A stretch of DNA of 64,000 nucleotides from Chloroflexota bacterium (lineage in GTDB: Bacteria; Chloroflexota; Anaerolineae; Anaerolineales; UBA11579), in contig JABFGG010000002.1 of NCBI GenBank assembly GCA_013112575.1, forward strand, positions 1 to 64,000, in the 5' to 3' direction. The notes below the pieces were generated by a model. The model saw only the letters and a list, made by a program, of their open reading frames with translations, was not told the DNA's origin and made no database searches. The position numbers and the translations under genes are program-made. Position 1 is the stretch's first letter. The number at the start of each line of letters is the position of its first letter. Below are positions 52,595-61,389 of this stretch, piece by piece.

Positions 52595-53950
52595 ATGCAA
52601 GAACTCATACAAGATGCCATGCAGCGCGTATCAAATTATTTGACCGAGGTCCAGACACGACGTGTATCTCCTTCGCCGGAAGCTTTGCAGGCTCTCGCCG
52701 AACTTGAATTCCCAATGCCGGACAAGGGTATGGCGGTGGCGGAGGTATTACGTTTTCTCGACGAGATCGGCTCACCGGCCACAGTGGCAAGCGCAGGCGG
52801 GCGTTATTTTGGATTTGTGACTGGAGGCTCATTGCCAGCGGCTCTGGCTGCCAAGCAACTGGCCAGCGCCTGGGATCAGAACACGGGGTTATATGTCATG
52901 TCGCCCATTGCAGCCAAATTGGAGATGATGGCCAATCAATGGCTGGTCGATTTGCTTGAGTTGCCGGCCAGCACAGCGGTGGGCTTTGTCACAGGGGCCA
53001 CGATGGCTAACTTCACAGGATTGGCTGCAGCGCGGCACGCGGTTCTCGAGAGAGCAGGTTGGAACGCAGAAAAGCAGGGCCTTTTTGGTGCGCCTGAGGT
53101 AAAGGTGGTGGTGGGGGAGGAATACCATGCCAGCATGAAAAAAGCCCTCAATCTGATCGGCTTTGGTAGCGAGCGCGTCATTAAAGTGCCTGTGGATGAA
53201 CAGGGGCGCATGCGTGCGGATGCCTTGCCTGAAATGGATGCCATGACGGTATTGTGTCTGCAATCGGGCAACGTCAACAGTGGCGCGTTTGACCCGGCTG
53301 CTGAGATCATCCCTGCCGCGCAAGATGCAGGGGCCTGGGTGCATGTGGATGCGGCTTTTGGTCTGTGGGCGCGTGCCAGCGATGAATTAAAACGCCTTGC
53401 TATTGGCCTGGAACTAGCTGACTCGATTTCGACCGATGCTCACAAATGGTTGAACGTTCCCTACGATTGTGGACTGGTTTTTGTGAGAGAGCCTCAGCAT
53501 CTGGTGGCAGCCATGACGGAGCAGGCCGCTTATCTCATCGAGAGCAACACGCGCGACAATATGCAGTTCACCCCTGAGATGTCACGGCGGGGGCGCGGGA
53601 TTGAGGTATGGGCAGCCTTATTATCTCTGGGTAAAGAAGGTCTAGCTGAGTTAGTCGAGCGCAACTGCCGTCAGACCCGCCGCTTTGCGGAGGGCCTGCA
53701 AGCGGCCGGATATGAAGTGTTGAATGATGTCGTGCTCAATCAGGTGATGGTCAAATTTGGAGATGCCGAGATAACCAACCAGGTCATCTCCGCGGTTCAG
53801 GAAGAGGGCACAATGTGGGCCGGGGGCACAGTGTGGCAAGGGTACACCGCCATGCGTATCAGCGTTTCTTCCTGGGCCACGACAAATGAGGATATAGAAG
53901 CTAGTTTAGCAGCCTTGTTGCGTGTAGCCAACGAGTTAATCGAAGGTTAG
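52595..53950 (+). CDS. PLP-dependent group II decarboxylase-like enzyme
   Basis: 451 aa of the aromatic-amino-acid/glutamate decarboxylase fold. Signatures: GRYFGFVTGGSLPAALAAKQL, TGATMANFTGLAAARHAVL, the PLP His/Asp region AWVHVDAAFGLWAR (about residue 250) and the Schiff-base Lys in STDAHKWLNVPYDCG (about 288). Start has no strong Shine-Dalgarno (AAGACAAATT), 15 bp behind the DUF3291 gene. Which amino acid is used is not clear; aspartate, glutamate or aromatic amino acids are possible. Followed 8 bp later by the VOC gene. Confidence 0.9.
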   Translation: MQELIQDAMQRVSNYLTEVQTRRVSPSPEALQALAELEFPMPDKGMAVAEVLRFLDEIGSPATVASAGGRYFGFVTGGSLPAALAAKQLASAWDQNTGLYVMSPIAAKLEMMANQWLVDLLELPASTAVGFVTGATMANFTGLAAARHAVLERAGWNAEKQGLFGAPEVKVVVGEEYHASMKKALNLIGFGSERVIKVPVDEQGRMRADALPEMDAMTVLCLQSGNVNSGAFDPAAEIIPAAQDAGAWVHVDAAFGLWARASDELKRLAIGLELADSISTDAHKWLNVPYDCGLVFVREPQHLVAAMTEQAAYLIESNTRDNMQFTPEMSRRGRGIEVWAALLSLGKEGLAELVERNCRQTRRFAEGLQAAGYEVLNDVVLNQVMVKFGDAEITNQVISAVQEEGTMWAGGTVWQGYTAMRISVSSWATTNEDIEASLAALLRVANELIEG

Positions 53951-53958
53951 GGGCAGTA

Positions 53959-54333
53959 ATGATAATCAATTTTGAACCTGGCGAAACCAACATCCTCTGC
54001 ACCAGACTGGATAAATCGTTGCACTTCTACCGGGATATCCTAAATTTCCAATTCGTCGAAGAAGAGGAGGGGGCAGTACGTTTGAAGTGCGGTGATGGAT
54101 ATTATTTGTTACTTCCTTTTGCCCAGTCCCAGAGTTCCGCCGATGGATACCTGTCTGTGGCTACCTTTTCGATAGATCTACTGGTCAACGATCTGGAGGC
54201 GGTAGTCAGTTATTTCAAGGAAAACGATGTGGTGTTTGCTGAGGATTGGGAGGCAGGAAAGCCGAATTTTGTCATCCGCGACCCGGATGGCCTCTTCATT
54301 GAGGTCGTTGGGAAAGGATCATCATCCGCCTAG
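53959..54333 (+). CDS. VOC (glyoxalase/bleomycin-resistance) family protein
   Basis: 124 aa, two beta-alpha-beta-beta-beta units: NILCTRLDKSLHFYRDILNFQFVEEEEGAVRLKCGDGYYLLLPF and FSIDLLVNDLEAVVSYFKENDVVF...NFVIRDPDGLFIEVVGKG. The C-terminal Glu (FIEVVG) typical of metal binding is present, but the first-position His is not. Role unknown; probably co-transcribed with the decarboxylase. Confidence 0.88.
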   Translation: MIINFEPGETNILCTRLDKSLHFYRDILNFQFVEEEEGAVRLKCGDGYYLLLPFAQSQSSADGYLSVATFSIDLLVNDLEAVVSYFKENDVVFAEDWEAGKPNFVIRDPDGLFIEVVGKGSSSA

Positions 54334-54407
54334 TCTGGGGTTTGGGGCAAGCACCTGAGTGCTTTGGGACGTTCGTTCAGGGTGTAGTCGCTTATGTTTT
54401 GTGGGGA

Positions 54408-54413
54408 TAAAAT
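54408..54413 (+). promoter_or_regulatory. Predicted -10 element placed for a leaderless transcript
   Basis: TAAAAT ends 8 nt before ATG 54422; no Shine-Dalgarno and no clear -35. Confidence 0.35.
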
Positions 54414-54421
54414 TCGCACCA

Positions 54422-55462
54422 ATGTCAACAAGTAAAAATATCCAAAGGTCTGGAATTGTGCCCAGGGTAGCCTGGCTGTACGTGCTGGGGGTTTTATCCT
54501 GGGCCGCAGTCTATTTCCTGGCTGGGGATCGTATCCTCTATTTTGAGTTCATCAATGCTCTCGCTGTGTATTTTTTCATCCCCCTGCCACTTATGTTTAT
54601 ATTTGCCTGGCGTAAGGGAGACAAGGGTTTGGGATTGGCTAATGCATTGATGCTGATCGTGTTTTTGGCTTTGTGGGGCCCATTATTTGTTCCCAATAGT
54701 GGGCAAGCTTCAAATGGGGCGGAGACCTTCAAGGTGATGACCTACAACCTCCAGGGCAATGCCGGAGATGTAAATGACAGCATAGAGGCGATACGCACAG
54801 AGGATGCTGATGTGCTGCTTTTGCAGGAGATCACGCCACAGGTCGCAAATGCCTTACGTGAGCATTTGAGTGAAAGCTATCCTTGGCAAAACCTCGACCC
54901 GCGACCTTATGCCAGCGGCATGGCAATTCTAAGTAAATTGCCCATGGAGACCTTGCAATTTGAGTGGGTCGATCGGTGGAATGGTTGGCCTCAGGTGGTG
55001 CAAGTGGAACTGGGGGGACAAAAAGTAACTCTAATTAACGTGCATCTGCATGCGTCTCGGCCAACACTACCCAGCCTGGTAGAGAAAGCCGCCGCAAACC
55101 GTGAGCGCAATGCGGCTTCATTGATGGATGTCATCGCTCAGGTCTCTCAGGACGGGCCGGTCATCCTTGCAGGGGATTTCAATGTTACCCACCTCAGCAC
55201 AGTTTATAAGACCATCACAACTCAATTGGATGATGCCTGGATGCTGGCGGGCTTTGGTTTTGGGCATACCTTCCCGGCAGATGCCGATCCGCCCGGTTTA
55301 TTGGCCTGGAAGCGTGGTGTTCCTTTGCCTCAAAAGATCGTACGTATCGATTACATTTTCCATACGGGTGACCTCCTTCCGCAGGATGCATACCGGGGTG
55401 TGAACCTGGGTGGGTCGGATCATCGGGCTGTAGTCACAGTTTTTGAATTGGCCGGAAAATGA
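54422..55462 (+). CDS. Membrane-anchored EEP-fold protein, copy 1
   Basis: 346 aa. Three membrane helices fill residues 18-100 (WLYVLGVLSWAAVYFLAG; ALAVYFFIPLPLMFIFAW; ALMLIVFLALWGPLFVP), then an EEP domain on the outer side: VMTYNLQGNAG (Asn), VLLLQEITP (Glu), LINVHLHASRP, VILAGDFNVTHLS (Asp-Asn) and GGSDHRAVVTV (Asp-His). The catalytic set is complete. A secreted-face phosphodiesterase/phosphatase or nuclease with three N-terminal helices is common in actinobacteria and Chloroflexota; lipid-linked or nucleic-acid substrates are possible. The paralogue at 58097 has the same layout. Start at ATG 54422. Confidence 0.88.
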   Translation: MSTSKNIQRSGIVPRVAWLYVLGVLSWAAVYFLAGDRILYFEFINALAVYFFIPLPLMFIFAWRKGDKGLGLANALMLIVFLALWGPLFVPNSGQASNGAETFKVMTYNLQGNAGDVNDSIEAIRTEDADVLLLQEITPQVANALREHLSESYPWQNLDPRPYASGMAILSKLPMETLQFEWVDRWNGWPQVVQVELGGQKVTLINVHLHASRPTLPSLVEKAAANRERNAASLMDVIAQVSQDGPVILAGDFNVTHLSTVYKTITTQLDDAWMLAGFGFGHTFPADADPPGLLAWKRGVPLPQKIVRIDYIFHTGDLLPQDAYRGVNLGGSDHRAVVTVFELAGK

Positions 55463-55493
55463 AAAGAGGCTCCCAATTAGGGAGCCTCTTTTT
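55462..55493. terminator. Bidirectional terminator
   Basis: Thirteen-bp perfect stem AAAAGAGGCTCCC/GGGAGCCTCTTTT around AATTA, with T and A tracts at both ends, between convergent genes. Confidence 0.92.
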
Positions 55494-55514
55494 AAGGTGA
55501 TTTCTCAGTTTCTT

Positions 55515-56654
55515 TTATGGTAAGTTGCCATCCGAATTGTAGAACCAATCGTATGCGAAGAAACCGGATGAGGGGCTTTGGAAACGAATGGCGATCTGGT
55601 CACTACCCTTGAGCGAATCGGGGATAGGATAGGTAACCACAAAGCTGCCGCCAGCACCAGTAGTTTGAGTCCCGATCACAATGCCATTAATGCCCTGGCT
55701 TCCTAATGGCCCCATTGTGACGGTGAAGGCATCATCGGCAGGGGCATTGACCACTTGTAATGTGACTTCAGTGTCTTCTACCACATCCAATATTTGTGTG
55801 TAGGGGTGGCCGGAGTAGAAGCCTTTTGCATAGGGATTGAAGGCCGAGGAGGTTGTGCTTTCTCCCTGTAGTTTAAAGGTGCCCTGAACCTCCCAGTCAT
55901 CATTATTGGTTACCACAGTGAAGGCGTAATCCAGCGTGAAGGGATTCTCAAGTCGTACGAAGAACTCTGTGTCTCCCAGCACACGACTGGGCAGAGGCAC
56001 GGTGAAGGTGAAGTAGCGACCGTTGTCCTGGGTAAGCGTACCCATAAGTTGGCCGCCGCTGATCTCATTGCCGATGCCCGTTTTGCCCACGATGACCTTA
56101 TATTTTTCATTGCCGTGCGGGTAACGTACGACTTTGATGGTCACGGATTTGTCCATGACCACATCGTGGATCCAGAAACTGGGGCCATTGGGAACCGACG
56201 CTGAACTGCCGGCCGAGTCTGAAGAGGTTGCTCCCTCACCAGTCAGGCTGATACCGCGATCTTCATTCCAATCGTCATTGTTCATGAAGATATTGTAGGT
56301 AAAAGCTCCGGAGGAAGTATTCTGGATTTGCAATGCTAGGAAGCGCTCACGCTTGAAGCGAGAGGGGATGGAGAACTCAATGGCGAAAGTATCGCCAAGG
56401 GTTCCGTCCAATTTGCCAACGCGCACGGGGTCAAATTGGGCACCTATCAAGCCCATGGTCACGCGGAAGTTTTGCGAACTGGGGTAATTTTCCACGCGGA
56501 TGCGCACGAAATCATCGCGTTCTACATGCTCAAACCACCAGCGGGGACCGTTGGGGAAGGAGACCGATTCCACTGGTTTGGGTTGGGGGGCTGCAGCCAC
56601 TTGCAGTGGCAGTAGCATGGCTGCCAGAATCAGCCAATAAACTAATCTTTTCAT
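55515..56654 (-). CDS. Secreted protein with three copies of an unrecognised beta domain
   Basis: 379 aa. Signal peptide (cleavage near VAAA-P, residue 22). Three copies of about 95 residues: 34-130, 153-255 and 280-377. Each has a strand with Val/Ile alternation (VRIRVENYPSSQNFRVTMGLIG; VTIKVVRYPHGNEKYKVIVGKTG; VTLQVVNAPADDAFTVTMGPLG), a Gly-rich turn, an IP-S-LKG or PSR motif, a strand with (A)(I/L)R(L/F)(Q/E) and an end in NNDDW or DWFYN. A Ser/Ala linker joins copies. The neighbour at 56910 uses the same domain. I recognise no named family; an Ig-like or C-terminal-prepeptidase-like adhesive fold is a guess. Confidence 0.8.
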   Translation of the reverse strand: MKRLVYWLILAAMLLPLQVAAAPQPKPVESVSFPNGPRWWFEHVERDDFVRIRVENYPSSQNFRVTMGLIGAQFDPVRVGKLDGTLGDTFAIEFSIPSRFKRERFLALQIQNTSSGAFTYNIFMNNDDWNEDRGISLTGEGATSSDSAGSSASVPNGPSFWIHDVVMDKSVTIKVVRYPHGNEKYKVIVGKTGIGNEISGGQLMGTLTQDNGRYFTFTVPLPSRVLGDTEFFVRLENPFTLDYAFTVVTNNDDWEVQGTFKLQGESTTSSAFNPYAKGFYSGHPYTQILDVVEDTEVTLQVVNAPADDAFTVTMGPLGSQGINGIVIGTQTTGAGGSFVVTYPIPDSLKGSDQIAIRFQSPSSGFFAYDWFYNSDGNLP

Positions 56655-56789
56655 GAGATTTCACCTCGTATCAACATACACATTCCTACTGAGTGTGACT
56701 ATACAATAGGACTATAACTGGCGCAATCAATCTTTTTGTCCAGTTGTGTTTTGCTTCCAAGGTGCAAGAAATCTGCCAAACGGGGTCAA

Positions 56790-56822
56790 AAGGAAACAGG
56801 GAATAGGTAACAGGAATGAGGG
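56790..56822. repeat. Low-complexity GGAAACAGGGAATAGG repeat
   Basis: Purine-rich words of the same family as at 24380 and 48520, in the 255-bp gap between the two secreted proteins. No gene is seen in this gap. Confidence 0.5.
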
Positions 56823-56909
56823 AGGCTCGATTATTCCACAATGCCTTCAATAAGAAAAAAGAGCGGGCAGAAGCCGCTCCTTTTCTTGATTCCTATATGT
56901 TATTCCTGC

Positions 56910-57983
56910 TTATGGATGGTTGTTGTTATAGAACCAGTTGTATGAGAAGTAGCCTGTTGTATGGCTTTGCAGCCGAATGGCAAGACGGCTGGACCCAGCT
57001 AATGATGCTGGGATCGTGTACGTCGCGGTAAAGCTGCCTGTGCCTGCTGCTTGCGTGTCAACTTTGATACCGCCGATAGCCTGTGTACCGTAGGCACCGA
57101 TAAGCACATCATAGATGTCTCCAGGTATGAAGTTGACTCCACTGATGGTCACGGTTGTATCTTTCTTGACAGCAGTGATGTTGAAGGTGGGGATGCCCAC
57201 GATGGGGCCACCGGTGCCGCCAGAAGAACTGGATGAACTTGAAGTACTTGTTGTACTGGTCTGCGGGACGCTGATCGGGTTGGTGAAACTGGTTGATGCT
57301 ACGAAACTGCTAGTGGTACTTTCCAGACTGACGACCAGAGTTTCTGCCTTTTTGATTTCATCCGGGATCAGGAACTCCTGGTGTATGGTGCCCTTATTGC
57401 CGGTATCAACCTTTTCCAAAACGGCGTTATTCGCTCCGGGCTTGGTAAGCCTGACACGTACGATTTCGTTAGTAGGCAAGCCAGAAGCAGTCAGTACAAA
57501 ACTGGTGTTCTTGACCACCTTACTAATACTTAATAAGGCCGATGAGCTTGACGAACTGGTGCTTGAACTTGTCCCGCTGGAAGACGTCGGCCCCCCGGTA
57601 CCACCGCTACTGCCCGAACTGGTGTTGTTGTAGAACCAGTTGAACGAATAGTAGCCTGTGGTGGGAGATTCCAGCCGGATCGCTATCCGGTAATCTCCTT
57701 TGAGCGCTGCCGGGATCGAGTAGGTGGCCGTAAAGGAACTGCTATTGCCCGTACTTTGTGTGCCAACTTTGGTCCCGCCGATCGCTTGTGTGCCATAAGC
57801 ACCCATGAGCACATTGTAGGTGTCATTTAACAAGAAATTACTGCCACTTATTGTGACTGTACTATCGGTGACTACACTGGAAATTGCAAATACCGGAATG
57901 CCCGCCTCGGGTGGGGCGGCCACACCAGCCCCGATGGGGCTGAGCAGGGCGATCAGTAGCCCTGCAATGAGAACGCGTTTCAC
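56910..57983 (-). CDS. Secreted protein with repeated beta domain and Ser-rich linkers
   Basis: 357 aa, GTG start with GAGGAGGACAAC before it. Signal peptide ending about residue 22 (AGVAA-P). Domain copies at 28-121 and 263-355 are close (NVLMGAYGTQAIGG... IPAALKGDYRIAIRLESPTT..FNWFYNN; DVLIGAYGTQAIGG...IPASLAGSSRLAIRLQSHTT..YNWFYNN), with a diverged third copy between (about 150-245). Linkers are pure Ser/Thr/Gly runs, probably glycosylated or flexible. The duplicated parts are also seen in the DNA. Probably adhesive or matrix-like surface proteins; no known family. Confidence 0.8.
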   Translation of the reverse strand: MKRVLIAGLLIALLSPIGAGVAAPPEAGIPVFAISSVVTDSTVTISGSNFLLNDTYNVLMGAYGTQAIGGTKVGTQSTGNSSSFTATYSIPAALKGDYRIAIRLESPTTGYYSFNWFYNNTSSGSSGGTGGPTSSSGTSSSTSSSSSSALLSISKVVKNTSFVLTASGLPTNEIVRVRLTKPGANNAVLEKVDTGNKGTIHQEFLIPDEIKKAETLVVSLESTTSSFVASTSFTNPISVPQTSTTSTSSSSSSSGGTGGPIVGIPTFNITAVKKDTTVTISGVNFIPGDIYDVLIGAYGTQAIGGIKVDTQAAGTGSFTATYTIPASLAGSSRLAIRLQSHTTGYFSYNWFYNNNHP

Positions 57984-58096
57984 GTTGTCCTCCTCATGCC
58001 TGTAGATTTAGTGGTGCGTTAACTATACAAGAATCGGAAGGTGGATTCAATCCACATTATGAATTCAACACGATTATGCTATGATTGCTGCCTGTT

Positions 58097-59152
58097 ATGG
58101 AAAAGCGCTCAAATTGGCTAAAAAACCTCGTTCTGCTGCTTAGCTGGCTCTATTTTTTTGTGCTGCTAGTGTGGCTTTTGTTGTACTTATTTACCGGTGA
58201 TGACAACGGTTTTTTGGGTTTGTTTAACGCCTTTGCCGTCTATCTATTCGTACCCCTGCCGCTTGTGTTATTAGTTGCTCTCGGAACACGTAATCTGCCC
58301 TTGATCGGTGGATCCGTGATCTTTGTAGCAGTGTTTTTCACGTTTTGGGGAAATTTGTTTTTGCCGCGCAGTCTGCCCCAAGATGAAGCAATGGCCTTGC
58401 GGGTGATGACCTACAATATTTTTGGCCGCGGCCGCGCATTGCAACCGGTCCTGGATACGATCGCCCTGGAACAGGCCGATGTAGTGTTCTTGCAAGAAGT
58501 GACCTTTGAAGCCGCGGATGCTTTGCAAACTGATTTTGGCGAGACGTACCCTTACCAGTTGATGCGAGCGCGTGCTGGGGCTGGTGGCCTGGGCGTTATC
58601 AGTAAATACCCTTTAACTATCCAGGATGGCTCGCCGCCCGGAGACTGGGGTAAAGGCGTCCAGATCCTCAGCATGGATTGGGATGGAATTACGATCACGC
58701 TGATCAACTTCCATTTCGAGACCACTAACCTGGGCCGTCTGATGCGCATCGACGAGCAGTTCCGTGAACGTGAAGGCAATGCCCAGGCACTGGCCGATTA
58801 TGTGACAGGCTATTTAGGGGATCAGTTGGTCATCGCCGCCGGGGATGCCAATACGGTACACCTCAGCAAAGCCTATCAATCGATTACCGCCACAGGTTTG
58901 CGAGATGCCTGGTGGGAAGCCGGCAGTGGGTTGGGTAACACATTTCCTGGTTCGCCCTTTCCCAATACGAATAGGGTTTCCCTGGGGCGTTCTCCTTTAG
59001 GGTCACTGGCTCTGCCGGAATGGTTGGTGCGTATTGATTACATTTTTTATTCGCCCAACTGGCAAGCGGTAGAGGCACATGTGGCTGATGTCAACGGCGG
59101 CAGCGACCACCGCGGAGTGGTTACCGAGTTGATCATCTTTCAGGAACAATGA
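58097..59152 (+). CDS. Membrane-anchored EEP-fold protein, copy 2
   Basis: 351 aa, paralogue of 54422. Three membrane helices (residues 10-100: NLVLLLSWLYFFVLLVWLLLYLF; FAVYLFVPLPLVLLVAL; VIFVAVFFTFWGNLFLP), then EEP motifs VMTYNIFGRG, VVFLQEVTF, LINFHFE, VIAAGDANTVHLS (DxN kept as DAN) and GGSDHRGVVTEL. The Asp-Asn step reads GDAN instead of GDFN, still with Asp and Asn. Start at ATG 58097. The alanine racemase gene starts 3 bp after its stop. Confidence 0.88.
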   Translation: MEKRSNWLKNLVLLLSWLYFFVLLVWLLLYLFTGDDNGFLGLFNAFAVYLFVPLPLVLLVALGTRNLPLIGGSVIFVAVFFTFWGNLFLPRSLPQDEAMALRVMTYNIFGRGRALQPVLDTIALEQADVVFLQEVTFEAADALQTDFGETYPYQLMRARAGAGGLGVISKYPLTIQDGSPPGDWGKGVQILSMDWDGITITLINFHFETTNLGRLMRIDEQFREREGNAQALADYVTGYLGDQLVIAAGDANTVHLSKAYQSITATGLRDAWWEAGSGLGNTFPGSPFPNTNRVSLGRSPLGSLALPEWLVRIDYIFYSPNWQAVEAHVADVNGGSDHRGVVTELIIFQEQ

Positions 59153-59155
59153 TCT

Positions 59156-60301
59156 ATGTACATTGCCAACCATCCTACTATCACTACCAATAAAGGCCTG
59201 CGCCCCACTTACGTTGAGGTTGACCTGGGGCGACTGACCGATAATTACAAGGCCATCCAGTCCAAGGTGGGTGACGTAACCGTCATGCCGATCCTCAAAG
59301 CCAATGCCTACGGGCATGGTCTGGTGGAAGTGGCCAAGCATATGGCCACACTGGATGTTAAACAATTGGGTGTGGCTTATCTTGAAGAGGCCCTCTTGTT
59401 ACGTGAGGCTGCCATTCAATTACCCATCTTTGTGCTTGGTGGCATTTTGGATAGTCAGGTTCCTATGTTCCTTGAACATGATCTTACCCTGGCTGCTTCC
59501 TCATTGGAGAAGTTAAAGCAGGTTGATGAAGCTGCGGAGGCGATGGGGAAACGTGCAAAGGTTCACCTGAAGATCGACACGGGCATGGAACGTATTGGCG
59601 TGCATTATTACAGTGCTGAGAGTTTGTTGGAAGCCTCCCTCAAATGCAAACATGTGGAAATTGAAGGCATCTTTTCCCATTTTGCCAATGCCGATGCTGC
59701 CGATCTGTCTTCGGCGCGTTTACAAATAGAACGCTTTGAGGAAGTGTTGGACTTCTACGAGCGGCGCAGTGTGCCTACCCCTCTACGTCATATGGCAAAT
59801 TCCGGTGCCATCCTGCAATTGCCGGAGAGTTATCTGGATATTGTGCGACCGGGTATTCTCCTCTTTGGTGTATATCCTTCCCATGAAGTGCAACAAACTG
59901 TGGCTGTGCAACCAGCTTTATCCTGGAAGTCGACGGTCGTGTATTTTAAAGTGGTCAAGCCAGGACATCCCGTCAGCTATGGCTCCACCTGGGAAAGCGA
60001 CCACAATGTGCGGGTGGTGACCGTGCCAGTGGGGTATGGCGACGGCTATTTCCGCAGTATGTCCAACAAGGCCGAGGTCATGCTTAGCGGAAAACGTTAT
60101 CCGGTGGTGGGTCGGGTGTGCATGGACCAGTTCATGGTCAACATCGAATGGGATTCAGCCTATAACGGGGATGAAGTTGTTCTGGTGGGCGAGATGGAGG
60201 GGGAACGTATCACGGTGGAAGACCTGGCCGCCTGGGCAGGTACGATCCCCTATGAAGTCCTGACAAATATCAACACGCGTGTGCCGCGTGTCTACATCTA
60301 A
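59156..60301 (+). CDS. alr: Alanine racemase
   Basis: 381 aa. Makes D-alanine for the cell wall. PLP Lys in MPILKANAYGHG (about residue 48), the second catalytic Tyr in GHPVSYGSTWESD (about 281), fold type III barrel motifs KVHLKIDTGMERIGV, GIFSHFANAD, RHMANSGAILQLP and RPGILLFGVYP, and the C-terminal strand domain with VGRVCMDQFMVNIE. Normal length. Coupled with the upstream EEP gene; the stop codon interlocks with the convergent Nudix gene (CTAA). Confidence 0.96.
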   Translation: MYIANHPTITTNKGLRPTYVEVDLGRLTDNYKAIQSKVGDVTVMPILKANAYGHGLVEVAKHMATLDVKQLGVAYLEEALLLREAAIQLPIFVLGGILDSQVPMFLEHDLTLAASSLEKLKQVDEAAEAMGKRAKVHLKIDTGMERIGVHYYSAESLLEASLKCKHVEIEGIFSHFANADAADLSSARLQIERFEEVLDFYERRSVPTPLRHMANSGAILQLPESYLDIVRPGILLFGVYPSHEVQQTVAVQPALSWKSTVVYFKVVKPGHPVSYGSTWESDHNVRVVTVPVGYGDGYFRSMSNKAEVMLSGKRYPVVGRVCMDQFMVNIEWDSAYNGDEVVLVGEMEGERITVEDLAAWAGTIPYEVLTNINTRVPRVYI

Positions 60302-60696
60302 ACTTTTTGTTGAGCTAATAAACTCCGTTCGTCTGCATAATCAAGTTTTCTTAGAGCATTTTCTGCAAACATCCATTGCAGTTCATCAACTTCTTCATTA
60401 ACGACAAAGTCATTTTCTTCTGCTATGGTCATGTGCCAATATAGAACGATCTTGGGGTTCTGCCCAATAGTGTAGGTCGTACTACCTGCAAATTCCCCCA
60501 ACTTAACTTTATAGCCCGTTTCTTCGCTCACTTCCCGCAGCGCGGCCTGCTCCCAGGTTTCGCCTTGCTCTAACTTGCCTTTGGGCAGGGTCCAATCATC
60601 GTAGCGGGGACGATGGATGATGGCGATCTGTTTGCCTTCGGGCGCGTCTTTCCAGAGCAAACCCCCGGCGGCTTCGATGACTGTAGTCTCTTTCAT
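60298..60696 (-). CDS. Nudix hydrolase
   Basis: 132 aa. Nudix box GKLEQGETWEQAALREVSEETGYKV is complete (Gly-x5-Glu-x7-Arg-Glu-x2-Glu-Glu), after AGGLLWKD and WTLPKG. Cleaves nucleoside diphosphates linked to a moiety X; the group resembles diadenosine polyphosphate hydrolases and Orf17-type enzymes. The start is 12 bp after the PP-loop gene stop, so both are one transcript. Confidence 0.93.
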   Translation of the reverse strand: MKETTVIEAAGGLLWKDAPEGKQIAIIHRPRYDDWTLPKGKLEQGETWEQAALREVSEETGYKVKLGEFAGSTTYTIGQNPKIVLYWHMTIAEENDFVVNEEVDELQWMFAENALRKLDYADERSLLAQQKV

Positions 60697-60708
60697 AGTT
60701 GGGGGGAA

Positions 60709-61383
60709 TTATGCATCGGACGGTAAAAGGTCACAGTAGTAGAAGTGTTCTTCACGTAACACGACTTCTCCTTTCTTTACTGCAATAGGCTGTGTAAAGA
60801 TGGGGCCATCATATACAAAGGTGTGGAATTCGCCATTCTCACCGCAGGGGTCGGCGCTTTCCGGCAGGTCATTTAGCATGGCGCCATCGAATTCCCGTCC
60901 GGCAAAGCTTGCATCGATCTGTTCGGCATCCACACTGACCAGTATGGTTTTGAAACCCTGAGCAATGAATTCTTCAGCTAGTTCTGTGGTGTCGCGGCCC
61001 CAGATGGGGAAGATGGCCTGCATGTCTACTTTGTTGAGGTTCTCGATGCGATAATCACGCACATCTTCAAGGAACAGGTCACCAAAAGCAATGTGTTGAA
61101 TCCCCTGTGATTTGGCATCCAGCATGGCCTTACGCATGGCTTCAGCATAGACTTCATTGCTGCTTTTTTGTGGGATAAGGACTTCTATCAATGGTAGCGC
61201 AATGGCCTCTACCTGTTGATCGAGCAGCTCACGCCTGACACCGTGCATGCTGATGCGCTCGTAGACTGCGGTGACGGTGGTGAGTAAGCCGGTAACTTCG
61301 AATTCCTCGGATTGTTGCAAGGCATGTAATGCCAGGGAACTGTCTTTGCCGCCAGACCAGGAAAGCCACAATGGGGTCTTCAT
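60709..61383 (-). CDS. PP-loop ATPase, Dph6/DUF71-like
   Basis: 224 aa. PP-loop SWSGGKDSSLALHAL at residues 8-22, then VTAVYERISMHGVRRELLDQQVEAI, GIQHIAFGDLFLEDVRDYRIENL and GENGEFHTFVYDGPIF near the C-terminus, which matches the diphthine-ammonia ligase/DUF71 (N-type ATP-pyrophosphatase) family. Bacteria lack diphthamide, so it must act on another substrate (B12-linked roles have been proposed for bacterial members). Start at ATG 61383; the longer frame from 61485 is rejected because it would overlap the divergent gene. TATAAT ends 6 nt before the ATG. Confidence 0.88.
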   Translation of the reverse strand: MKTPLWLSWSGGKDSSLALHALQQSEEFEVTGLLTTVTAVYERISMHGVRRELLDQQVEAIALPLIEVLIPQKSSNEVYAEAMRKAMLDAKSQGIQHIAFGDLFLEDVRDYRIENLNKVDMQAIFPIWGRDTTELAEEFIAQGFKTILVSVDAEQIDASFAGREFDGAMLNDLPESADPCGENGEFHTFVYDGPIFTQPIAVKKGEVVLREEHFYYCDLLPSDA

Positions 61384-61389
61384 TGCCAC

